This document shows positions 1 through 10,220 of a DNA stretch of 64,000 nt, in pieces. The stretch spans positions 625,001 through 689,000 of the forward strand of contig OU612066.1 of NCBI GenBank assembly GCA_914767715.1, written 5' to 3'. Below the pieces are notes generated by a model. That model was not told where the DNA came from, searched no databases, and was given only the letters and a program-made list of their open reading frames with translations. The translations under genes were made by a program, and so were the position numbers. This stretch comes from Membranipora membranacea. Taxonomy: Eukaryota; Bryozoa; Gymnolaemata; Cheilostomatida; Membraniporidae. Position 1 is the first letter of the stretch, and every line of letters begins with the position of its first letter.

Positions 1-1943
1 TGAGAGCGACTACGTACTGTAATCTGTTCTCCTTATCACGAGAGCACTTTGATCAGATACTCACATGTTACCCTGTGATGAAGAGAACTCTAGAGACTAT
101 AGCAGCTCAGAGACTCCATCACCTGGGTAAGGATCCTGCCCTGGTGACATCTCGAGAGAGCCTGCTAGATGATGTCAGCGGTATACGCAGAGTCATGAAG
201 GTGAGCTTACCTTTATCCTGTTCAGCTTTCTGCACTTTGAAATGTACAGATTATATCAATAAACATGAGCTCATATTTAGCATGACATGTCAGGTGCTAG
301 TATCAGATAATTTCTCCAAACAGTTCAGAGCTTTGTAATAATTTTGTATCTTAAAATTAAAAGGCTATTAGAGAGCATGTCACAATAGCTGTTACCACTG
401 CCGTTTACTCTGAGTGACATGAAATCGCAGGAGAGTTCTTACTTGTGTGATACATGTTCACACTACCACTGCTAAACGACAATCAAATTTGAGCCCACAA
501 GATTGTGTTTCCTAAATTCCTTAGGTTAATATCCCAATTTTATATCCACAACTAACTTGCTTATGATCTTGGCAAGCATGTCTATGGGGTATCTGCAATG
601 AGTTGGTGGAATCCTACATTACATAGAGAACTGCTAATGAACAAAACTTAAACAATTAAAAACCAGCCATTATTAACCTGAAGAATAATTAACGATAAAT
701 TTATACGATATCTAATCAGAGGTCACTTCACATGCGGGTTTGCTGACTAAAACTGACTACTATTTCCTAATTCCTATGGAAACATGTTGGACCAAGTCTA
801 AATCTGCAACCAATACCTATACTCAGAGGCACTGCCATACTTATTAACACTGATTGACAGTTGAGATTTAGGGTTGACTTACCATGTATGACATGTTGTG
901 ACAGGTGGATCCAGTGATACACTCAGATGAGGAGACGAGTAAAGATGACGACAGCGACACAAACACAGAGCATAATAATCCCTTCCTCAACGTCGTCAAG
1001 GGATTCTTCACTAAAGACTCAGATAACTTCTCTAGAAGTCGGATGGCCTCGAGGAATAGCAGCAGAGCAGCGTCTCCAAAACGTGCCAGCAACTTCAACA
1101 CCAAGTCAGTATCCGTTAGTCTGCCCTGTACTTAGTAGTTAATGATGTATATATGTGGTTCAGTTTATATCAGAAAGGAGCAAGCTGTGATCTGTTGAGA
1201 CCAAAGTAACCATAGCTATGTCTCATGTGCAAATTCACGTCAATGCACAATAGATGCAGGAGAGATCTAATTTGATCCATTTTGCCAGTGTTGGAGTTGC
1301 CCCCTACTGCATGCCAAATTGATCTATATGCAGGCCTCGTCACAGTACCTCACATCATGTAGATATGCACAGACCACACAGTGATGATTTCACACTAGGG
1401 AGTTCACCATTATAACAACATTAAGGCACTAACTCAGCCTAATCACTATACACCAGATTGCGACACCACACTCATTAATATTTATAATATCCGCTGTAAC
1501 CATATAGGCAGCCTACACAGGTTGAGGTTGTATGTACTACTGTACTGCACATGTATCTGTCTTGTTACAGCTGCAGTAGTAATGGTATAACTAGATCTAA
1601 GAGTGGTATACAGTACCTGTTCTCGCCATCTCTGCCATTCCCACTGACTAGAAAAGTGCGCAGCTCAGTCGATCTACGCTCAAATATGGGTATAAAGAGA
1701 AAAGTAAAACGCACCAAACACACGCACTGTCAGACTTATGTAGACTCTATATCCCCTCAAAGCTCACCACACAGGGAGCGCTCATACTCAGATAGGGCGG
1801 GCACACCAGACAGACTAAAACTTAGACGGTCATCATCTCTTGACCAGCTACCAAACATTATACGCAAACTGTCCATCATCAAAGATATATCGACCAGCGA
1901 TGTGACATTTCATATATCTGATGAGGAAAGTCCGCCTGTATGA
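1..1943 (+). CDS. HCN-like: HCN-type cyclic-nucleotide-gated channel, C-terminal part (5' end outside window)
   Basis: C-terminus of a hyperpolarization-activated or cyclic-nucleotide-gated cation channel of the plasma membrane. Three exons join with matching phases: 1-200 (read from base 3, phase 0), 905-1104 (ends phase 2) and 1571-1943 (stop TGA at 1941-1943), giving 256 residues. The first exon holds the end of the cyclic-nucleotide-binding domain and its C-helix: 'TYCNLFSLSREHFDQIL', then 'YPVMKRTLETIAAQRLHHLGK', which lines up with the '[29 protein letters not shown]' type sequence of HCN channels. The other two exons encode a Ser/Arg/Asp-rich tail without domains; it holds basic-Ser motifs such as 'RRSSSLDQ' that resemble kinase sites (inference). 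Transmembrane and pore exons lie left of the window, so HCN versus the closely related CNG/EAG families rests on the C-helix only. Confidence 0.82.
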
Positions 1944-2058
1944 CGGAATGAGGTCTGAATTTACAGTCACATAAATACCTCATAGATTTGAAATTCTAAC
2001 CAGATTATCCAGATGAGAAAGCATGAAGTATAACTGGTGGCTCATCTGATACATTGCT

Positions 2059-2064
2059 AAATAA
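2059..2064 (+). promoter_or_regulatory. poly(A) signal of the HCN-like gene
   Basis: AATAAA 116 bases after the stop codon. It is the first canonical hexamer downstream of the channel gene and fits its mRNA end; the next gene, MRPL39, comes in from the other strand. Confidence 0.6.
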
Positions 2065-2503
2065 AGAGATCAATGGAGAGTGATTCCTCACAATGATCTC
2101 TTCTCATAGCGTGAGTAGTTTTTTTTTTCTATAACAGAATTTTATAGAACTTAGAAATGGATGCTGTATTATATTACGTATATGCAGATTGCTCATTTAC
2201 AATGTTATATTTTTATATTAATATAGACAGAGAATATAATACAGCATGTGCATGAGATAAAATGAGACTCATTCTTATTATATCATATATCTATTCTCTA
2301 CTCCAATCATATCTAGTATACAATATGTGGCTTTATCTAAGACAATCTCACACTGACTCATAGATACAATAAAGTCTGGATTCTCACATTCCATATGGTC
2401 GACAATGACGTCCGAATGTGAGCCTGTACTCAGTAATTCTATAACTCTGCAGGTATGATAAATTTATACCTCAGTAACTCAGCCTCTTTGATTAGTGTAG
2501 TCC
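2065..2503. other. convergent 3' intergenic gap (HCN-like / MRPL39)
   Basis: AT-rich spacer between two gene ends. On the minus strand, 2272-2446 can be read as about 55 open codons ending in TAA, with a possible acceptor near 2447. This could be an alternative last exon of MRPL39, but the MRPL39 model that stops at 2504 already has the expected length, so I treat the stretch as 3' UTR or chance. Confidence 0.4.
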
Positions 2504-5500
2504 TCAGGCTATATTAGATAATCTCATACTCTCCGCATTCTCCTCCTCCCGCTGCTGTCTGGTATTTATATCTGACTCTGTGTGGGTTTGATGCTCTTCT
2601 CTCGCTGAGTTATTCTTAAATATAAATGAGAAGATAGTTAAGTTTGTTTAATTCCATTCAGTAATTAGATTAGATTGAGACACACTGCCTGTCTAGATTT
2701 CCGCCCGTCGTTTTAATCTTTTATTAATTATACTCACAAGTCTGGCGGCATTCTCCTGAAGCATCTTGTAAGTAAAAGAATGCATCTGTAAAAAGAGCAA
2801 AACAGCGCCATTAATATATTAATATCATTAATATATGTCTCCCATGTGCAAATTAGATGTGTGTGTGGCCTTCCAGACAGAAGATAAGGCCAGATAAAAA
2901 AAGCTATCACTTATAATAAAATGGGTGTTATGTTCTCAATATCACTTTATCTATACGACTTGAATACAAAATATATGGTGTAAGTAATAGAAGGCTGACT
3001 GCTTAGAGAGAGCCTTAACCTCAGGTGTACTGAATGACAAGCTATATACCATCAATGGTTGGAGCACCACAAGGCACTAAACTGGGCCCAATACTTTGGC
3101 TTATCTACTGTAATGATCTCAAAGTCCCAAATTTTTCTCATGTAAAATATGCTGACGACACATCTTTTTATACAGGTGTATCTGATGTAAACAATTATAG
3201 TGCTAATTTACCAGCAATCGAAGACACACAACGATGGTCTGAGGAAAATTCAATGTTGCTGAATGCTAGCAAAACTGTGATTATGAATGTATCACTATCT
3301 ATCTACCCATGCTAATTTTTCTCATGCAGTAAATGTAAATGAAAGTCTCCTACTACCCCAACCTTATGTAAATTTTTTGGGAATTTATGTTGACCAAAAG
3401 CTCAGTTTTAACAAGCACATTGCTCACCTAGTCTCTAAAAGCAACACCCGTCGTTTTCTCATGCGTAAACTTAAATCAATCGGTCTCAATGAACCAGGTC
3501 TGAAGATTTTTTATATTACTAATATTAGATCAGTTATATGCCATGCTATGCCAGCGTTTTACACCTTTCTCTCTGATGGAAGCAAGGCTAGACTTGAGAG
3601 TATACAGAGATCAGCCTTTAGGGTTATCCTCCCTGAATTTGATTATGAGGAGAGATGTATAGCTTTACAATTACCTCAGCTAAATGATTTTATTTTCTCT
3701 CTCTGTTGTAAACATTTTAGTAACATTTTAGATGATGAATGCCACCCGTTACATCACAGAATTGTTTTTAACCAAACCCCAAGGATATCCTCTCGAAATG
3801 ATTACAGATTCAGACCAAAACGCTGCCATACAAACAAACAACAGTCTAGCTTTTTCAACTATTTTATGACTTTTTATAACAACAGCTTTATGTATAAGAC
3901 CTAAACTGAGAGCTATCACCAGCATAAGATTTTTATCATATCTGTTATGATAGTGTATGTCTCATAAAATACAATACAATACACCTGAAACACAAATATC
4001 GCTCTTTTACGGCACCACACACATAAGAGAATAAATACACAATATCTCCGGATTGTGTACTTGTCGAGGGGTCACACATGAATTTAGATTTTCTGACAAC
4101 TGACCTCACAGGTGTTACATACTTGACACCGAGAATCTGATTCTCTTCTTCAATACTGTATCAGAGCTCCTGACCCCCCCCCCCCTCTAGCATTAATAGG
4201 CACTTCTAACTACTTACTGTGATTGAGTAAGGCAGGGCGACTCCTTGTGCCTGGTATACATTCCCATTACTACACTCTCCTATTTTGTGTATCTGTAACA
4301 GATAAATCACACTGTACATATGGTAATATAATCACTGAGACAGAAAATCCAATAATACATACGGCGGTATCTACAGTCTCATTATCCCATAGATGTGTCA
4401 TTATTACACATCTGAACCAAATCTAGAATCGGCAGGACTTTAAACCATTGATATGAATTCAATATAAATATATTGACATATATGAATATAATAATTATAT
4501 AATAGATAATATATAGTCTGGTACTCCTTATAGTATATAATAGATATCTATTACTGATGTAATAGATTACATCAGTAATCTATTATTATATTATAATCTA
4601 ATATCATTGTAATTATATTGTAATTATTTTATAATTATATTATTATCTAATTTATTGTAATCTAATATTATAATCTATGTAATAGATATCTATTACTGAT
4701 GTATTAGTAATCTATTACTGATGTACAACCTTCAACAAAAGAAGATACACTTTTCTAGCTTACTGCTGTGACATCATATTATTACTGTTCTAACTTACTG
4801 CTGTGACGCTATATTATTATTGTTCTAACTTACTGCAGTGACGTTATATTATTATTGTTCTAACTTACTGCTGTGACGCTATATTATTACTGTTCTAACT
4901 TACTGCTGTGACGCTATATTATTATTGTTCTAACTTACTGCTGTGATGTTAATTATTATTGTTCTGACTTACTGCTGTGACGCTATATTATTATTGTTCT
5001 AACTTACTGCTGTGATGTTATATTATTATTGTTCTAACTTACTGCTGTGATGTTATATTATATTATTGTTCTAACTTACTGCAGTGATGTTATATTATAT
5101 TATTGTTCTGACTTACTGCTGTGACGCTATATTATTATTGTTCTAACTTACTGCAGTGACGTTATATTATTATTGTTCTAACTTACTGCTGTGATGTTAT
5201 ATTATTATTGTTCTAACTTACTGCTGTGACGCTATATTATTACTGTTCTAACTTACTGCTGTGACGCTATATTATTATTGTTCTAACTTACTGCTGTGAT
5301 GTTAATTATTATTGTTCTGACTTACTGCTGTGACGCTATATTATTATTGTTCTAACTTACTGCTGTGATGTTATATTATTATTGTTCTAACTTACTGCTG
5401 TGATGTTATATTATATTATTGTTCTAACTTACTGCAGTGATGTTATATTATATTATTGTTCTGACTTACTGCTGTGACGCTATATTATTATTGTTCTAAC

Positions 5501-8500
5501 TTACTGCAGTGACGTTATATTATTATTGTTCTAACTTACTGCTGTGATGTTATATTATTATTGTTCTAACTTACTGCAGTGATGTTATATTATTATTGTT
5601 CTGACTTACTGCTGTGACGCTATATTATTATTGTTCTAACTTACTGCTGTGATGTTATATTATTATTGTTCTAACTTACTGCTGTGATGTTATATTATAT
5701 TATTGTTCTAACTTACTGCAGTGATGTTATATTATATTATTGTTCTAACTTACTGCTGTGACGCTATATTATTATTGTTCTAACTTACTGCTGTGATGTT
5801 ATATTATTATTGTTCTAACTTACTGCTGTGATGTTATATTATTGTTCTAACTTACTGCAGTGATGTTATATTATATTATTGTTCTGACTTACTGCTGTGA
5901 CGCTATATTATTATTGTTCTAACTTACTGCTGTGATGTTATATTATTATTGTTCTAACTTACTGCTGTGATGTTATATTATATTATTGTTCTAACTTACT
6001 GCAGTGATGTTATATTATATTATTGTTCTAACTTACTGCTGTGACGCTATATTATTATTGTTCTAACTTACTGCTGTGAAGTTATATTATTATTGTTCTA
6101 ACTTACTGCTGTGATGTTATATTATATTATTGTTCTAACTTACTGCAGTGATGTTATATTATATTATTGTTCTGACTTACTGCTGTGACGCTATATTATT
6201 ATTGTTCTAACTTACTGCAGTGACGTTATATTATTATTGTTCTAACTTACTGCTGTGATGTTATATTATTATTGTTCTAACTTACTGCTGTGACGCTATA
6301 TTATTATTGTTCTAACTTACTGCAGTGATGTTATATTATCACTATTCTAACTTACTGCAGTGATGTTATATTATATTATTGTTCTAACTTACTGCTGTGA
6401 CGTTATATCGACCGACGTGATTAGCGTTAGAGACTAGAGGACCGCTGAGCAGATCTACATGAGTACCCATCTTATATACAGTAACCTTATCTCCTTCTGA
6501 TGAGAGTTCATCTAGCTCTGCCAGCTTATAACTGTAAATATAAAACATTTCTCATTATATGTGTAAGATATCAGTCAGCAGCAGTCATGACTCAATTAAC
6601 TTAGTGTCCTTCTAAAGGGGATATAATAGAAATAATAATTTAACGCACCAAGACGCTACATTATTATTCGTATTGAGTCTATGGCACTAATAAATATAAA
6701 CGTTATCCGGTTATGTCTATGTCTATAGCAATTTCTAACAGAAATGGTAAGTTATCACTGCAGTTTTCAGATAGTAGCTGTGACTGACCTGTTATTAGAG
6801 AACATCTGTTTAGCTAGCTGTATGCTGACATCGAGTGGCTGTATGTAGTGTGAGTTAACTCTGTGAGCGTGTGGATGCGTATTCTTAGTCTTATATCTAT
6901 GTGATAATCTCGATCCCATAACTGATAGGGATCCAAGTTCTCTCTAATACAAAATATACATCAACAACATTATATAATATATAACAATCAATAAAAAAGC
7001 TTTATTCTCTATTTATAAATATCACAACATCCATATTCCTTTTATAGCGCTCTCAATTATCTCGTTTCTGACATATCTCAGGCAACAGGGATACCAAACA
7101 TGAGCAGTGATCTGGATGGACGTTGTGTAGCAGTTTATTAAGGGAGTTGCATATTTTTTTATTAGTCTAGGGAAAATTTTAGAGTTGAGATATTAAAACA
7201 TAAAGTGACATCTGTTTATATTATTATACCTGTGAAGGCTCCCACTCTCCGAAATCAGCACTGAATTCATATCCAAAGCTTCCACTTTCCACTGTAAAAA
7301 ATATAAGTATAACAATAAATCATCGATCCAGTTTCACGATGGCAGTGGAAGCAAGCAATCTAAACTTTCTGGGTCATACACTGATTCTTTCCTTAAAAAT
7401 TAAGTAGGGGTAAGTACGTAAAATTAACTGCTTATGGAGTATGTGGGAGCAACTCCAAATGAAAGTACATACAGCCTATTGTTGGTAGTTTCAGCAGGGA
7501 GGGTGGTATATCCCACCCTCCCTGGTTTTAGTAGTTGTATGTATAATGTTATGAGTCAAACTCATGTAAATGAGTAGCCTCAGAAATACCATCTCACTAA
7601 CCTGTATGTGGGAGAGACCTGTGTAGCGTGACGTTAGATTCTGGTTTAAACGCCCTTTGTAATATCGAGCCGAGCATAAACGAGCATGTTCTCCAAAATG
7701 CCTAAACATTAACAAATCTATACATATTTATAACAGTCTTCATTTCATCGATTAAAACAAATGGGAAAGCCATTACTGATCTTGAAACGTTTAAGCATTT
7801 ATATCAGCATTTGAAGATTATGAGCGGTGATATCTTATATTTTATATTTAGTGTCACCAACAGAGGCCATCGATAAATTGTAGTGTTAAATATTGAAGTG
7901 GGGGTTGCGACAATACTGCAGATGAGGTTAGGGGATAGATGGCTATGCTTATGTTTACATTATCAAATAATATTATATAATCTATCATTGAACACAAAGA
8001 TCTCAGTATGTGGAGCGCACCTGATTGACATCAGTTGGATCTTGATCCTGCACAGTGAGAAGTTTTAGACTACAATCTTCAGTCAGTGGTTTGTGCATCT
8101 CGTGTATCTGATTATTAACTAGAGCGATAGCACTCTGTCTCGTTACCTCCTCATTAATATCTGATAATATACAGAACAGTGAGTTATCAGCGACATCACA
8201 CAGCGACATCACACAGCGACATCACACAGCGACATCACACAGCGACATCACGCAGCGACATATCGCTGCAACAGTACACAGCGACATCACACAGCGACAG
8301 TACACAGCGACAGTACACAACGACAGTACACAACGACAGTACACATTGAGATCACACAGCGACAACACACAGAGTCAGAAAACACACAGTCAGCTCAGGC
8401 TGCTCTATAAATCTCATGAGGTTAGATTATTTAAGAGCTCAAACAGCTGCAAATGAGATTTTGTGACATTCAATAATAAAGCACTCAGTGCACTTACGCT

Positions 8501-8747
8501 TTGCACACGAGTAAGGTGTGGATATATTTTTATTCATCTGTAGCTGTGTTTTCTCTCCCAATAGATTCTCATACTCTACGGACACTTTCTCTATCCTCAG
8601 TACACTGTGTAGTTGATGGTTATATTCCTGATCAAAGATCTGCAGTGCTGTAGATTTCTCCTCCTGTAAGCTTCTTGTGCAAACTGAGAATGCTCGGACT
8701 CCTGTGACTGCATCTCCTAACCAGAGAAAATCATTGCATAACGCCAT
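2504..8747 (-). CDS. MRPL39: mitochondrial large-subunit ribosomal protein mL39
   Basis: Component of the mitochondrial 39S ribosomal subunit, related to the N-terminal TGS and second domains of threonyl-tRNA synthetase. Nine phase-matched exons on the minus strand: 8498-8747, 8021-8160, 7602-7701, 7230-7291, 6789-6883, 6393-6531, 4218-4292, 2738-2785 and 2504-2614. They give 339 residues, close to the human protein (about 338). Family-matching segments include 'MNKNISTPYSCAKH', 'HKPLTEDCSLKLLTVQDQDP', 'AFWRTCSFMLGSILQRAFKP', 'SGPLVSNANHVGRYNVTA' and 'QAQGVALPYSIT'. The start ATG at 8747 precedes a basic, Arg-containing leader consistent with a mitochondrial presequence. The least certain points are the acceptor of the 6789-6883 exon, which has a weak pyrimidine tract, and the C-terminal exon. 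Odd: the donor of the 6393-6531 exon is the seed of the large tandem array in the following intron, and the next intron carries a LINE fragment. Confidence 0.9.
3001..3990 (+). mobile_element. 5'-truncated non-LTR retrotransposon (LINE) fragment
   Basis: Reverse-transcriptase domain of a CR1/L2/jockey-like LINE, in MRPL39 intron 7 in antisense orientation to the gene. The first frame (3034-3315) shows 'VGAPQGTKLGPILWLIYCND' and the catalytic box 'YADDTSFY'. A frameshift near 3300 moves the reading to 3287-3904, which continues with 'LGIYVDQKLSFNKHI' and the thumb/C-terminal region and ends in a stop at 3902-3904. No endonuclease part is present. A short A-rich repeat (aatacaatac) near 3970 marks the 3' tail. 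Non-functional remnant. Confidence 0.85.
4430..4754. repeat. AT-rich low-complexity tract with small palindromes
   Basis: Almost pure A/T stretch in an MRPL39 intron. It holds repeated 'aatagatatctattactgatgt'-type words and self-complementary runs around 4545-4585. No coding signal. Confidence 0.6.
4755..6408. repeat. ~35-bp minisatellite containing a splice donor in every unit
   Basis: Roughly 47 tandem units of about 33-38 bases, plus-strand consensus around 'taacttactgctgtgacg' followed by 'ctatattattattgttc'. Read on the minus (gene) strand, each unit carries TCAC(A/T)GCA followed by GTAAGT. The array abuts MRPL39 exon 6393-6531, whose last bases and donor (…GTCACAGCA|GTAAGT) form the right-most unit. 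Units vary mainly at ctgctg/ctgcag and gacgct/gatgtt. A variant with a 'gttaattatt' deletion recurs about 354 bases apart (near 4948 and 5302), which indicates block-wise duplication of several units at once. Confidence 0.95.
8186..8372. repeat. short tandem repeat (cagcgacatcaca)n in MRPL39 intron 1
   Basis: Imperfect 13-15-base repeats 'cagcgacatcaca', changing to 'cagcgacagtaca' towards the right. They lie just upstream (minus strand) of the acceptor of MRPL39 exon 2, with about 25 bases between repeat and splice site. No coding role seen. Confidence 0.75.
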
Positions 8748-9928
8748 GATGGTGGCTCAATAGAGCATACTATCCTAATACTTGCAGTCGGGGACATCAC
8801 TACCTCCTCAATGGTAGCAGATTGCTGGGCTTAGCACTGGTTGGTGAGTTTATATACAGCTGACAGGTAAGACATACACTAAAATAATCTGGGACCACTA
8901 TGCTCGAGGTGAAATTGACAAGCTGACCTGAGTGAGTGAATACAACGACAGAGGGAACCTTTCATTCCTTAGCTTAGCCTTGAACCACACAACAACAATG
9001 CAATGCCCTGATCATGATGATGTTATTGCTAGTGGAAGTGAGTGCAAGTAGTTTTTTTACTCCATGGTGAGTGTGTTCAGTAATACATCATGGTCATCAT
9101 TAACATACAATCAGAAAAGCAAAACATATACAGATAACATACTAGCTACATCAGGGAGAATTCTCCCTGGCTACATGTAACATACATGATAATCATCAAT
9201 TCAATCAATGATGAGCAGTACAGTACCTCTGAGCCTTTGTACTAATTATGTATGGCTTGAGTATACGTACCTTTCCTAAGTATAACAGCACAGCCTCTGT
9301 GTATGAAATTCATGACTCCCAACAGCACAATGTCTAGCTAATAAGGTAAGTAAGTGTCCTAGACCTCGAGTGTTGAGCTTTCTCATTCAATGTAACCCTT
9401 CTCTGCTGCATGAGTTTTATCATAGCCTCAATTACAAATCTGATGAATTATAAAGAGAGGCTATAGATACACCTCAGCAATTCTATGATAAATTCAGTTC
9501 TTAGGCTACAATGTATGGAGGCAGCCATATTGTTTTTTTTATTTGAAAAAAGAAGACAACTGAGGTCACCAATGACATACAAATCGAGAGAAGATAACTC
9601 ATTTTTTAAAACCATATAATAATGATTTACATAAATAGAAAATAAAAAACATTGTGAGTGAGGTATGGGGGAAAGGCCAAATTTTCAGATTTTTGGCTCA
9701 TCAGATCTAGCAAATTATTAATGATCCAAGATTAAAAACATTTGATTCCAATACAATTATCTAAGAAACGCTAAAAATATTTGATGATGCAACACCCAGT
9801 CAATAATGTACAAGAGAAGTTAAATGTATTCTATGGATAGACTTTTAATAGCAGGAAATCTGAAAAGATAGCACATTTAGCAGCAGTTCGGTTTACAAAT
9901 ACAAACATGACAAACCTGCCTCACCTAG
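8748..9928. other. intergenic: MRPL39 5' side / LRRC42 3' side
   Basis: Both neighbours run on the minus strand, so this holds the LRRC42 3' UTR and the MRPL39 promoter. I see no further exon. Possible LRRC42 poly(A) signals on the minus strand are ATTAAA at 9844-9849 (weak variant) and AATAAA at 9538-9543. A poly-T/A tract lies at 9530-9550. Confidence 0.5.
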
Positions 9929-10183
9929 CTAACTATAAAGTTTCATTAAGTCTGCCATCTGGTCACAAGGTTTTCTTGGTTTTTTCTGTACTTCTGTATT
10001 GGGAGTGATACGCTTTCGTTTGAGTGGTTCTCGTATATGACTTCTTTGTTTCGTGTGACTAGAGAGTAGGTTCTTACTTAGGATCAGATCATCAGTCCTT
10101 ATCGGCTCTGGTGAACACAACAAAGGAAAGTAACCAATAATCCTCATCATAATCAGCTATAACTGAGCACACCAGGAACAAAC

Positions 10184-10220
<37 letters not shown>

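Noticed and set aside
4090-4165. Possible MRPL39 exon ('ENQILGVKYVTP') on the minus strand
   Set aside because: Its phase did not fit, and the exon at 4218-4292 ('QGVALPYSIT') matches the family and phase exactly.
4755-6408. CRISPR-like repeat array
   Set aside because: Units are directly abutting without unique spacers, in a eukaryotic intron; it is a minisatellite.
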